DNA of 64,000 bases from assembly GCA_965153455.1 (NCBI GenBank), contig OZ234504.1, forward strand, positions 10,292,001 to 10,356,000, written 5' to 3'. The translations under genes were made by a program, and so were the position numbers. The DNA is from Sphagnum compactum (Eukaryota; Bryophyta; Sphagnopsida; Sphagnales). The notes beneath the pieces were generated by a model. That model was not told the origin of the DNA. It saw nothing but the letters and a program-made list of their open reading frames with translations, and made no database searches. This document shows, piece by piece, positions 48,364 through 59,960 of the stretch; the stretch's first letter is position 1; every line of letters begins with the position of its first letter.

Positions 48364-49330
48364 GGCACTCGACTTCTTCGTCTTCAGACAGAGCTACCGC
48401 GGATCTTGTCGAGAGATGTGATTTACAAAAACTTTAATCCGAGCTCTGAGCTCATCACTCCACCTTTGACCAGCAACTATTTACAGCTTTGGTTGATCTG
48501 CAGTATAGAGACTACAGTACAGCAAAAAGGATTCAGAGATATCCCTCGTCCCTTTGAGCAGATCCATGGCTTCTCTAGAATTAAAAACACTGACCCAGAA
48601 AGAAAAGACGGACGTAAAACGAAGAGTTTACCCACTTACGAACGACGCAGTCATCAGGGCTTCCTCGCGTGCTTGCTAGGTTTTCATGAGGCAATGGCCG
48701 AAAGGTTGGGGGGGGGGGCACTAGCTAGTGCACCTTCAGGGGCATGACCCAGAACACACACACCTGCAGGCATTAAAGTCTCTCCTTAGAGGCAAGCAAT
48801 CGGCTAGATCCTCGCTGCTCTTAACGGAAGCGGGAGAATCCGGTACTTGCGAAAGCGTCGAAGCTTAATAACTGTGGTCGTCTTCTCAGGCTGCTAGTCC
48901 GAGCAGGCAAACCGCCCCGGGGCTGCAAGCTCGACGGATCTAGCTGCCCGAAAGGGCCTCTGATCACCAGCTTCTTCTTCTTCTTCTGTGTTCGGTACTA
49001 CTCATGTGCAGACACTTGCATGACCATGAGTCGCTGGTCCAGTAGCAACCACTGAAGCTGGTGCCCACTAGAAGAGTCAAGAAAGATTAATGGAGCCCAA
49101 CAAATTCATGAGCATATCAATCTTCAGTGACCAGGTCTAAGAATATTTCCAATCTCTCGAGACATACCCACCCAAGCTAACTAGTACGTCCGACAGCAGC
49201 AACAAGCTAAACTGAACATCCGCTTTGCGGTGCCCACAGTTCAAGAAACTTGTCACCGCCTTCTAGTGCAGGAGCTCGCGCAATAAATAGGACAGATGGC
49301 TTCTGGTAGAAAGAACCTGGCTCTATCCAG
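48364..49330 (-). promoter_or_regulatory. CER3 5' flank / probable promoter and 5' UTR, CpG-retaining
   Basis: The region upstream of the CER3 start is noticeably less AT-rich than the rest of the window and keeps many CpG dinucleotides (for example CGGAAGCGGGAGAATCCGG near 48825 and CAAACCGCCCCGGGGC near 48907). This is what an undermethylated promoter would show against decayed repeats. It includes a (CTT)n run at about 48970-48987 and a 10-base G run at 48709-48718. A 154-codon plus-strand frame over exon 1 is antisense and probably a shadow. Transcription start unknown. Confidence 0.4.
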
Positions 49331-50325
49331 CTCGTGCGGAACTACTGCCAGATAGGTAGTCTAGAATTGCGTAATTCCTACTACCTATAAGTGAACTTTT
49401 CTCGCACCTCAAATTTGTTGATGCTGGCTAGTAGCTACTTACTGGCTGCTACTGTATTTTAGTATTCCTCTCTTTCTCATCAGTAGTATAATACAAAAGC
49501 AGCAACAACAAAATTTGTCTCTATCTTTTTGCACACATTATGTGATTCCTACAACTACAGAATCTCCCGCATACTGTGGTTCCATAGGGAGATATTTAAC
49601 TTACTTAGAGCATACTCTGCCAACACTCAGTATGTTGAACCTGCAAAAATATTTCTCACATCCAAGTTTTAGTTACTAACTTTTTTTCAACCCCACCCAT
49701 AAAACTGAAACTGGGACTGCAAGTAGGTGGGAGATTGCTGATTGCAACCCAGTTGGACCAATCAAGCTATCTTGCCAATCAGAAAGCAGTCAATAAATAC
49801 GATTTGTAGACTGTTCAAGTGCTCCCCCAGGGCTCTGAAAGCTGTACACTTTTTTAGGGTTTGCAGTGGATTCACTCGATTCCAGTCATGAACCTCATTC
49901 AAGAAAGCCAAACTGCAGCAACCTGGGTGCCTGGCACATTGATTAGTACCAGTCGCAAGCAACTAGTGTCAGGCGGCTGAGCAGTGAGTAAGCCGGCACC
50001 ACCACCACGATGATGATGAAATTTGACCCAACCAGGCCACGGAGTGCAACGGGTCGAGTCATAATAGGAACACCGAAGAGCAATTAATCGTTGATTGGAT
50101 TCTTTCACAGAACTCCCGAGTCCCCCGTAAAGGCGGCGAAAAAAAAGGACTGGGTATTTTTTCCTGTGTCATTTATTGTTACTAATGTCGCAACCTCATC
50201 TGCTACTACAGGTCATATTAATTTCTATTACTTTGTCATTCAATACTAATTATGTAGCTAGCTGGTTAGCTCCGCTGGTTCCACACATCTGTAGGTCAGA
50301 GTGAAATGAACAATGAACCAGCACA
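49331..50325. other. Gene-free region
   Basis: No gene or delimited repeat recognised. Composition is intermediate. Short frames at 49762-49962 and 49899-50108 overlap each other and show no family features. Confidence 0.4.
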
Positions 50326-50333
50326 GTTAACAC

Positions 50334-50520
50334 CAGTGTTGGTCGGTTATCACGTTTTGACCCGGTTATCATTCCGGTTACTACTTACCTACCAGTCAAT
50401 TGTCCATTTACTTGATAACCAGTTAAATTGATAATTGCCAGGTATCGAATTTTCACAATCTAATAACCTACCTGATTGCTCAATTATCATTCAGGTAGGT
50501 TATCAACATTTAAACACTAA
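50334..50520. repeat. Left end of a CAGTGTTGG-ended hAT-like repeat
   Basis: Starts CAGTGTTGGTCGGTTATCACG and continues with repeated CCGGTTA, CCTACC and AGGTAGGTTATC motifs. A candidate right end, the inverse of TAATGTTGGTCG, lies at 53310, and related sequence is at 9350-9471. The 8-mers beside 50334 (GTTAACAC) and 53310 (ATAATTTA) do not match, so whether these are two ends of one element is unproven. Confidence 0.45.
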
Positions 50521-50886
50521 TATAAATATTTAGACAACAGGTAATAATATTTTTAATTCTAATTTCTTAAAACCTTATAACTAGTGTATAATCGGTAGGT
50601 CAACTAGTGGTTTTCAAATGGTTATTTGAAAACTTATCCTTATGCACAACTATCAGTTATTACCCAAAAATTCAATGATGATGATTCATCAAAATTGATT
50701 TAAGTAGCATAACTTTAGATTTTATAAATTTTAAACCATCACTTGGACAATTTTCAATTAGGATTTGGCAAACATTAAACAATACCAACGAGTTAAATAT
50801 AGCATTAGGCTCAATGCAATTATAGTACAATGCTCAATAGGAAAAAAAAATAGATTTTTTATGTTGTACCTGCACAATGATTAATA

Positions 50887-50909
50887 TTATATATATATAT
50901 ATATATATA
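50887..50909. repeat. (TA)n microsatellite
   Basis: About 11 uninterrupted TA units inside the left arm of the foldback element. The right arm has no such run at the equivalent place (GTAAGTATAATG), so the expansion followed formation of the arms. Confidence 0.8.
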
Positions 50910-51094
50910 ACATTATTTTCAAATGAAAAAAACTAATGCAATGGTTAAAATCCCTCTTATAGCCCAAAGGTCCTAGGTTCAAACCTTTTTTTTAAAAAAA
51001 AATTTTATTCACAAACAAAATGGATGAAAATAAATTGCACTTGAACAATTTTTTAAAGTTAGTTGTCCAAGAACAATTTATTTGAAAAGAATCA

Positions 51095-51440
51095 CGTTCC
51101 TGAAGGAACAAAGGCTTAAGTTGCTTCGAAGAATAATCATGTTCCTGAGGGAGAAAGGGGCTTAAGTCGCTCCTCGGGAGAAGGAGCTTAAATTGCCCCC
51201 TTCCTTCTCCCTGGGGACATGATTTTCCTCAAGGAAGAAAAGGTTTAAGTTGTTTCTCGATGCAACTTAAGCCTTTTTTCCCTGGAGACATGATTGTTCC
51301 CGAGGGAAGAAAGGTTTAAGTTGCTCCCTAGTGCAACTTAAACCCCTTTTCCTTAGGGACATGATTGTTCCTTGAGAAAAAAATTTAAGTTGCTCCTTGG
51401 AACAACTTAAGCCCCTTCTCCACAGGGACAAGATTGTTCC
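51095..51440. repeat. Tandem array of ~70-bp palindromic units
   Basis: The marker GGGACATGATTGTTCC or close variants begins at 51213, 51284, 51355 and 51424, giving a period of 69-71 bases; earlier diverged units begin near 51095 and 51137. Each unit contains TTTAAGTTGCTCC and, a few bases later, its near inverse (GGAACAACTTAAG or GTGCAACTTAAAC), so each can form a hairpin. Similar GGAGCAATTTAAA / GAGCTTAAGTTGCTC pieces recur at 51900-52030. Confidence 0.75.
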
Positions 51441-53174
51441 CTAAAGAAATAAGCAATTTTTTGGGGGAAAGGTTCAAGTACTTCAAGGAAACATATGTTC
51501 CAAATCTTTTTGTGATCAAAGCCATCTCATGTTTGTTTTTATATAGGTTTGCAACCTATCATTGGAAAAGTCTTGAAGAGAGCTATAATTTTGTAACTAA
51601 AAGCACTTCAATCAAAATTTGTAGGAAACAGTTACAATCACACAAAGTTTTAGACACATTTGTTCTTTAAAGAACATGGTTGCTCCCCCGAACACATGGA
51701 CCTTTTCTTCTCGAGGGATAGTTGTAACTTTTTTTTGAGACCTTTCCTATGATAGGTCGTAAGCCTATGTAAAAACAAACATGAGATGGTTTTGATTACA
51801 AAAAAATTCAAAACATATGTTTCCTTGGGGAATTTGAGCCTTTCCCTCAAGAAATTTCATTATTCCCCAGAGAAGTTGTTTTTTTCCTTAGAAATAACGT
51901 CCTTAGGTAAAAGGAACTTAAATTGCCCCGAGGAGCAATTTAAATTGTTTTTCCTCAAGGAGAAGGAGCTTAAGTTGCTCTAAGGAGCAACCATGTGCCA
52001 GGGGGAGCAAGGGCTTTAGTTACCCAAGGGTGCAACCATGTTTTTCGAGAATAAATGTGTCAAACTTTATGTGATTATAATTTTTTTTCCTATGAATTAT
52101 GATTGAAGTGCCTCCAACCATAAAGTTGTTACCCTCCTCGAAACCTTTCCAATGATAAATAACAATTTATATAAAAACGAACATGAAATGGTTTTGATTG
52201 CAAAAAAATTGGAACGTATGTTTCCTTAAAGAATTTGAACTTTTCCTTGGGGAAAGTTCATTCTCCTCGAAGAAGGTGCCCTTCTCCTTGGGGAACTTGG
52301 GCCCTTCCCCAAGGAAAGTTGTCATTGCTCCTCGAGGATGTTTTTTAAATTTCAGGGAAATTTTCTTATTCCTTGTGCAAGTTATTTTTAAAGGTATTTC
52401 ATTTGTTCTTTAGGGAACTTTTTTGTTCCTTAAGAACTTCATTTTGATTCATGTGGAATTTACATTGTTCTTAGGGCAACTTGCTTGAGACTAACAATTA
52501 GTCTTTTTTTCCTTGAATAAATTATTTCCTAAAGGTAATTAATTTTTTAAAATTATTTAAATGTCATATATATTTTTCATCCATTTTGTTTATTGGCAAA
52601 AACAATTGAAAAATGGATTGAACCTTGGACCTTTGCGTTGAAGGGAGGATTTTAACCACTGCATTGCATTTTTTTTGTTTGAAATTGTTGTGTAAAACAT
52701 TATACTTACAACATTAATCATTGTGTGGGTAGAATTAAAAGAATTTCATGTTAGGCATTGTACTCCAAATGCGTTGAACCCAATGCCACATTTAACTTGT
52801 TGCTATTATAAGTGTTTGTTGATTTATTTATCCATTCCCCAATTTAAAAAATGGAAAAGTGTTTTTTCATATTTGTGCCTATTTAAAGTTTTCCTCCTTC
52901 CACACCATATTCATAAAAAAAAATTCATACCTTTTTCACAAATTTGCATCTCATTTTTCTTTTATTGAATTTTAATCCAATTGTTGAATTGAATTGATTT
53001 AATTCAAATACATGGAATTGAATTTCAATTCAATTTAAATTCAATTCAAGTTGCATGCAATGTCATTCAATATTTTCATTCAAACAGAATTTAATTTTTT
53101 TAATTTTTATTCATTTCTTTCATCAATTGATTAATTGATCATCATTAATGGTATGTAATAGCATTGAGCCTAAG

Positions 53175-53310
53175 GTATTTGATAACCTACCTAACATCCA
53201 ATTTTATTTTTTCAACATTGATATTGATAACTTGTGTGATCCCCAAAAAAAAATTTAAAAAATAACCTACTTGCTGGATATTAAATTTAAAAAAAAAACG
53301 ACCAACATTA
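53175..53310. repeat. hAT-like repeat fragment (right end)
   Basis: ATAACCTACCTAACATCC, TTGATATTGATAACTTGTG and ACGACCAACATTA follow the same order as the fragment at 9350-9471. The body is interrupted by A/T runs. The terminal bases are diverged (CATTA in place of CACTG). Confidence 0.5.
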
Positions 53311-55560
53311 ATAATTTAATTTAATACCTTAAGCTACTTGAATAAACCCTGAATGAACTAAAACCTACATTGACATTAAGATAAAAACTAAAAACCAATG
53401 TTGGGCAATTATCACGTAAAAAGGAACAAAACCCCAATGTTATAAAGGTAAATTCATGGTTTATGATTTCGATTTAAAAAAATAATCAAAGAGTTTATTT
53501 TGTATTTATTGATGTTTAAAAATCTAAAAATAAATAAATAACTACCTTTTTAACCACCTTCTTCACCAAAAAAAATCATGAAAATTATGAATTTTTTTGC
53601 TTTTTTTAATTAACCACAACCAATGGTTCTTTGATTTTGAAAATATTTAAGCAATAACAGAAATCAAAAGCAATAATTCTCTCATTCTGAAATATTTAAA
53701 GGAGCTAAAACCCATGTTCATAAACAAAATCACATGTTTGATCAACATTTGTGAAAACCCTAATTATCTTTGGGTTGTTTCTAAACATCATAAAAAGTTC
53801 ATCCTAAGACTAAACTTGGGTTTCTAAGTTCAAATTTAACATTTCTTGGATTAAATACAACCTCCAAAAGGCCTCATAAAAAATATGAAGGTACCAATGT
53901 AGATGTTGGTTCACCCATGGATATTGAAGCCCATTTTGTGATTAGGATATTTACACCCATCACCAAACATAGTTTGATGATTGATTAGGGAAAAAGTTTG
54001 GATATAGGTTTGTTAATGGGCCTTATGATTAAATGTGTGGTGTGGAAATTTTATGTTTAATTTTTCTTATAACTCACAATCGGCCCAAGCTTACAAATTA
54101 AATGTTTGGTATAAGGTGTAAAACTACACAATAATCATTAGCATACTTTAGTCCACTAAAATATTTGTTTGATAATAGGGGTGATTTAATGTGTAAGAAT
54201 ACAAGATTTAAAGTTTTGTGGTACAAATAATCTTTTGAATGAACAAACAAGATTTCATGATTTAATGCATAATAACATCTTTACATTACAACACAAAACA
54301 CATAAATGACTTAAAAAAACATGCAACTTCCCCCCCATTGGATTCCCACCAAAATCGTGCATTTGAATCACAAGTTTAAACATAAAAGTAATATCCACTT
54401 GAGTAAATATTCAAGTTTATCAAGATCCCCTATCATTGCTTCAAGAATGTCAAAACATTATAAGGTTGTGCTAAATAAGTTTCAATTTTTTAGAAAGTTT
54501 TTGTCCTAAAGCTAAAGTGTTGAAAGATAATGTAGGTGAAAGGAAAACAATACTAGAATCAAAAGAAAAGGAAAGACATGTCAAAATAAGAGCTAATTCA
54601 CAAGATTATGAAGTACAAAGTAATTTACAAAATCAACATGCAAAACCATAATTGTAAAAATAAAAAGTTCTTATGTAGATCAATTCTACCAAGAAAAGTA
54701 CATCAAGTACCTATGTTACCGTTGGATCCAACGGCCTATAGTCCCAAGAATAGCAAAAAGTTTAAGTACATGTGGTAACAACATATTTTTGTGTATTACA
54801 ACCAACCTAATTTTGAAGTTCACACCTACAACCTACACATTAATTACAAATGTCAATTTGGTTTGGGATGATTTCGCAGATTGTTATGCAATATTTCTTT
54901 TAGTGAAGTTTTGGAATGTTATGCACTCCTCAAATATCTAGGATTAACCTATTTTTTTGGAATCTTAGGATAGTTATAAAAGGCTGAATTTCATACCTCT
55001 TGTAAGTCACAATTAAACACTGTCAAGTTGTCGGAGGCTAAGGCTTGGAGGCAAAGGGTTCCCATGATGCCTAATTTACCTCAGGTGACAGAGTGGATTA
55101 TAGGAACAAACAATAATGGATAAGGAAAACATTCCACCTAAAACTAAAATAGGAACAAACAAATCAACAAGAAGAAACAAGGTTCTTACCTTAACCCAAC
55201 GAGGAAGATGGACAAATGAAGCCTTCGAAAAGAAGTAATGGATGTCAAACCTCTTTGAAGAAAGTAAACAAAATTTGGCACATATAACTAAGCTCATTTT
55301 TGGATCACTCAAATGGTAGGACAAGGTGAAAGAAGGTGGGCCCAACAAATGTGCTAATGGACAAAAAGGATAAAACAATTGTGGCTTGAGTTTAGGTATG
55401 CATGATTGTGGACTTTCCATTAATTTGCAACAATTAAACATAAAGGGTTCAAAATTTACTATTTAATTTGTAGAAAAACTTGAAAATATACTAAGCACAA
55501 GGTTTGATAAGTTAATCATGTAGTTCATTTTACAACGATCTTCAAACATTATACATTCAA
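53311..55560. other. Gene-free AT-rich region
   Basis: No gene recognised. At 53398 there is a diverged hAT-like end (CAATGTTGGGCAATTATCACG). At 53893-53908 (GATGTTGGTTCACCCA, preceded by GGTACCAATGTA) there is a right end of the GGGTGAACC TIR family. A 121-codon minus-strand frame at 55076-55441 is not assignable. Confidence 0.4.
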
Positions 55561-55619
55561 CATAAGTATAACATTGATCATATTTAGAACTTGGACAAAA
55601 TAGAAAATGTAGAAGTTTT

Positions 55620-56210
55620 GTGGGGGACAAACATGATCAGGAGCACAAAGGGGGGGTATGCACAATAGAAGGTGATGAACATGATCAAGAACACAAAGGG
55701 GGGTGAGGGGGGAGCATAAAAGGAGATGACACACATGATAAGAACACACAAAAAGGCAATGATTATGATCAATAATAAAAACACAAGAAAAGGTGACAAC
55801 CATGATCAAGATCATAAGAAAAATGTGACAACCACAATCAAAAACACAAAAGAAGGTAATGACCAATAATAAAAGCATTAAAAAATTAAAATTATTAAGA
55901 TGGAAAACATAATGAAAAATAACTATAGGAGTATAAGAAAAGGCGACAACCACGATTAAGATGGAAATAATGAAAATTGTGATTAGGAGCACAAGAAAAG
56001 GTGACAATGATGATCAATAGGAATAGAAAAGAAGGCGATGACTCCGACCAAGATGAGAAAACAATGACCATGCTCAAGAGCACACAAAAAGGCCACGACA
56101 ATGATTAGTAGTAGTTCTAAAAACCCAAAAGAAGACAATAATCATGACGAAGAAAGCAACAATCATGATTAAAAACACAAAAGACGACAACACATGATCA
56201 CCTTGCATGA
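55620..56210. repeat. Degenerate ATGATCAAGAACACAAAAG minisatellite
   Basis: Irregular units of roughly 30-60 bases carry ATGATCA, AGAACACAAA and AAGGTGATGAC motifs (for example AACCATGATCAAGATCAT at 55798). The long hydrophobic minus-strand frames across this tract (152, 71 and 68 codons) are translations of the repeat, not genes. Confidence 0.65.
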
Positions 56211-56435
56211 ACAAGAACACCAAACCCAAGATGTTAAAAGTGTGGCACTACTTGAGATTTTAAGGTTAAATGGACAAGGCTTTGGCCATGAAAGTATATT
56301 TTTTCAACTTTTTGTGGTAGCGATCTCTTCAATTAACGGAGGATGATTGTTTTAAAATAAAGAAATGAACTAACACTTCCATTTTGTCAAAGTTCAGATC
56401 TTGTCCACTTGTCAAATGTCGAGTGTGCATGGGGA

Positions 56436-56456
56436 GGGGGGGGGGGGGGGGGGGGG
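56436..56456 (+). repeat. 21-base poly-G run
   Basis: An uninterrupted G run preceded by GGGGA. It can in principle form a G-quadruplex. Such runs are also prone to sequencing and assembly error, so the length may not be exact. Confidence 0.85.
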
Positions 56457-56719
56457 AGAAGAAATGTTTGTTCATAGGAAGAACAAGTGTTTGCTTAGGA
56501 TTTTTTCTAACCAATAGACCCCCTTTCCTTTGGGGAAGAATAACTTTCCCATCTCTTCACCAAATCACTTGATTTTGGTAGCTATGGATGTGCCCAAAAG
56601 TGAGGCACAAGTTCTCTTTGGATCCCATGCCCCCAAAAAACCACTCCTAATGCTCAAATTTTTTCTGAAGTCTTATATGTTTGATGACTGGCCTCGCTAC
56701 CAAATATTTAACCCAATAA

Positions 56720-56852
56720 AGGTTAAATGAGGACTCAGAGACCCCACTTAATCTTTATAACAGGAAAGTTATAGTATTGGTAAGACACAACAAAAAAAAA
56801 AAAAAAAGAAACCTACACCATGGTACTGGTGTAGGTGCTGGTTCACCCAAGG
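56720..56852. repeat. Right arm of a 'GGGTGAACC' TIR-family element
   Basis: On the minus strand it reads TTGGGTGAACCAGCACCTAC, then AGTACCATGG, then further in GGGGTCTCTGAGTCCTC, which follows the arm of the copy at 59290 (GGTACCATG, then GGGTCTCTGAGTTCA). A poly-A run (56790-56806) interrupts it. The matching left arm was not found, so the element is truncated or its left side has diverged. Confidence 0.5.
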
Positions 56853-56865
56853 TCAGATTTGTGTA

Positions 56866-57215
56866 CATTTTACTGACCAGAGAGTGAACCAGCACCCACC
56901 AGCACATCATGCATGATAGATGGTCTGTGGATCCAAAACTACTTTTTCGCTGTAATGAATTATGGTGGTTACTTATGTACTAACTGTTCACATGCATCTT
57001 GTTACCTAGTACCCGCCTAGTGTCTCGGTTACCTACTTACGGTACTTGCCTATGGTACCACTTACATTGCTAATTAGGTAGCTAGGTAGGTAAAAAGGAG
57101 GAAGCAGGAAGGTTACCAATGTTAAAGCCTTGCCAATTCAACACCACTCATAAAGGGTTTCCAAATTCCACTAAATGCTTCACTCAGCACTGGTGGGTGC
57201 TAGCTTACATATTAA
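56866..57215. mobile_element. Mutator-like MITE, second copy
   Basis: The left end GACCAGAGAGTGAACCAGC and CACCCACCAGCACATC, and the inverse of the right end (GTAAGCTAGCACCCACCAGTG), match the MITE at 12638 in the terminal 35 bp. The length is about the same (350 bp) and the interior has similar CCTACTTACGG / AGGTAGCTAGGTAGG motifs. The ends are diverged and no 9-bp TSD can be seen. It has a single, non-amplified copy of the right part. Confidence 0.55.
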
Positions 57216-59287
57216 TCCTGATATTATGTTCTACTTTGTCATTCAGAGTACTAATTTAGCTCATGATTGAAGCGCTTAATTTTGGTGGTGATCACTAGCC
57301 TGACAAACATTGGCTACTGACACAAGGGCGCTTTTATTGGCCTGGTTTGGGACAGTAGTATTATGAGCTTTGCAATGACTCCAGCAATTCTTTCAGGATA
57401 TGCATATGCATACCTAGCCTCCACATCATTTAGTGTATTGCTGTAAGTTTTGGATTGGGAGATGATTGGACATTCCTATTCCTGTTAATCATTTTGGAGA
57501 AAATTTACGGGTTTGTTGATTAGAAAAATACCTCTTCCTTGTGCTGAGTTTTCTATAGCCAGAGGTGGGAAAATATTATTTCAAATAATCATTTTTTAAA
57601 ATTTTGGTTATCAGTGTGTAGCTACAAATATAGAAGAATGATTAAATATTTGTATTTCATATCTAGTTTACAACCAGATTTGGCTAAATCTTCCTAGGAA
57701 TATTCATCCCTTTCTCTACATCTTCCTATGATGATTGCCATTTTGCCTGCAAAGAAAAATTCCTGTGATCCAGTCCATTTTAAAAAGCAAAACCACTATT
57801 GGACTTGTTTGCACTACAATTCCACCATACAGCGATTCTTAAATTGAGGGCTCACAAAGGTCAAGTTCTAAATTGTATCCAATAGTCCCCTAAGGATAAA
57901 GTTTTAAAAAGAAATTTTGAGCATTTAAACTGACAATTAGTGTAAATATCTTCACAAAATAAAGATCTTCATAAGTACCAAGAATTTCTTAATAACCACA
58001 GTAAATAAAATTGAAAAAAACAATCAAGATGACCGTATAAGAAAGATTTCAGATCTGACCAGCAACCAACAGCAACAATGGAAAATAATAAATCTCACCC
58101 CTAAGAAATGAGAAACCCAAATCAAATCACACAAATACTTAACAACAGCAACTTGTATGGCACTGACCACTGATCCAAACAATCCCCACTGACTTCATCA
58201 GTTCAGACATTGGGTGCAAGCTGTTGTCAAACATTAACTAAAGTACACAGTTTCCACCTTTTTTTCTGGGGAATTTTTGCCATTAGGTGAAAAATATAAA
58301 AACATAATATTACCTTTTCTTCAAAAAAATTTGGATAAATGTTCTTTAAAATCGTCATGTTTCTACACATTTTTCAAGGAATTAATCAGGATATAAAAGG
58401 ATTTTAATTATATTTTCATGATTAATTTGTAACCAAATGTGACTAAATCTCCTTGTGGACAAATATTAATGTAACAACATGACAAAATTTGGGGGGGGGG
58501 AAAAAAAAACCCTGCTCAGTTTCTGTCACAAGACTAATAGTGATCTCAGCCATGGTGCAAGTTAATGACAAGCATTAACCCGCGGACTAAAGTTTTTGTC
58601 ACAAGATCAACAGCAACCAGAACCCTTGGCCATGATACTAGCTAGCTAAAGAAAAAGGAGAAACAAAAGAACTCTCAAAACCAAGACAAACAGAGAAAGG
58701 GGGAAGGGTTGGAAAAGAAAAACAAATAAAATACAAAAAAGGAAAGAATACAGAGAGAAGAGAGGAGGACACCCGGACAAACTTCTAGAGGCATATGAGG
58801 AACAAACAACAGAAAATAGCAGACAATTGGGAGGAGACAAACCAAACAGAAACCGTAGACAAACATGTATGTCAAAGAAGCCAATGGTCTCTACCTTCAT
58901 TGCCACCAACACAATCAAAGAACCTAATTAGCAGGTCTCTCCCTTCATGTGCACCAACACCATAAAGAACCTAATTAACAAGTTGAGATTGAGCGATGTA
59001 AAATGTATAAACCCCAAAAGCCAAAAAAACAAAAGAAGTTTGAACAACAGCTTGGTCCAGCCTCGAGGGCTTTTTTACAACACCAAAAAATAAACATTCA
59101 ACTCCGCCAAATTGCAAGAGCTTGAGTTGATCTAATGTGGGCAGTAGTAGGTACGTATTGTAATTTACCAATGACCATCGTAGGTCACTCCATGAAAATA
59201 TTAGGCTGCAAGCTAAGTAGCTATGTATGACAACAAATTGTTTTGTACTCTACTAGGTCAGGACCTGGAGTTGTAGATATTACCATA
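57216..59287. other. Gene-free region with TIR-family interior fragments
   Basis: About 57640-57780 (TTCATATCTAGTTTACAACC, then AGATTTGGCTAAATC) and 58400-58460 (TTAATTTGTAACCAAATG, then TGACTAAATC) match the interior of the element at 59290-59960. A 10-base G run followed by an A run is at about 58491-58509. Short frames at 58646-58918 are low-complexity. Confidence 0.45.
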
Positions 59288-59960
59288 GTCCTTGGGTGAA
59301 CCAGCACCCTCGTTGGTACCATGCTAAAATCCCCAAAATCCATTGAAATTGCTTCTAAGTATTACAAATATGGCATGCCCAGGCTAAATCAGGGTCTCTG
59401 AGTTCATAATGATTTTCCCTCATGTAAAGAATCTGTTCTTATTTCTTTACCTTATTGTGGCAAGGTATTTTACTTTGGAAGCTATCCGAGTATCTCAGCC
59501 AAGGTGAACCAGTACGCACGTTGGTAACTTCACCTTTTTGTAGTAAGGCGCCTTAGCAGTGTTTCTATTACTGGCGAATTTTCACCAAATTTCGACCTGA
59601 AAAGTATGATCTCGAGCTATACAAAGGATTTTTCATGGGGGAAAAAATGACCCAAATTTGCCAGATTTCGAATTAAATTTTTTCAAATCGCCAGAGTCTT
59701 ATGATAATATCCAGAAGGATTACTTTCATATCTAATATGTAGCCAAATTTGGCTAAAGTATTTTCTGGATGGTCACCACTTTGGCTACATTGCAAAATCC
59801 ATCAAAGAAACCCTGCCCCTTAGTGTCCATATTAAGCCCAAATAATATTAGATGTGAACTCAGAGACCCTGATTTAGAAATCTGGGCATGGGATATTTGT
59901 AATATTTAGAAATAATTTCAATGGATTTTGGCATTTGTTCCATGGTACTTATGCACAAGT
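59288..59960. mobile_element. 'GGGTGAACC' TIR-family element, most complete copy
   Basis: The left arm TTGGGTGAACCAGCACC, GGTACCATG, AAAATCCATTGAAATTGC, ATTACAAATAT, CATGCCCAG, TCAGGGTCTCTGAGTTCA (59290-59412) is matched in inverse by about 59840-59955 (GTACCATGG, AAAATCCATTGAAATTAT, ATTACAAATATCCCATGCC, AATCAGGGTCTCTGAGTTCA). Arms are about 120 bp around a 430-bp centre. A second GGTGAACCAGTACGCACG start at 59500 suggests another end nested inside. No coding sequence. Confidence 0.65.

Larger units (their letters stand above)
50787..52803. mobile_element. Foldback element with ~240-bp inverted arms
   Basis: The left arm (about 50787-51042) and the inverse of the right arm (about 52573-52803) match in order: GAGTTAAAT, AGTACAATG, CACAATGATTAAT, AATGCAATGGTTAAAATCC, AAAGGTCC-AGGTTCAA, AAACAAAATGGATGAAAA. 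The arms include a tRNA-like A/B-box arrangement. Between them lie a tandem array of palindromic 70-bp units (51095-51440) and three copies of a roughly 150-bp segment marked by ACAAACATGAGATGG (inverted at about 51470-51545, direct at about 51770-51840 and 52160-52240). A transcript of the whole would fold back on itself. No protein is encoded and no TSD was found. Confidence 0.7.

Noticed and set aside
48283-48747. 154-codon plus-strand ORF
   Set aside because: It lies antisense over CER3 exon 1 and its 5' flank, shows no family features, and ends at the G-rich run; most likely a shadow.
50334-53310. Single 3-kb hAT element bounded by CAGTGTTGG-type ends
   Set aside because: The proposed ends have unrelated flanking 8-mers and one terminus is diverged, so the two fragments are listed separately.
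55549-56101. Hydrophobic membrane-protein-like minus-strand ORFs
   Set aside because: They translate a degenerate minisatellite, and their hydrophobic composition follows from the repeat's codons.
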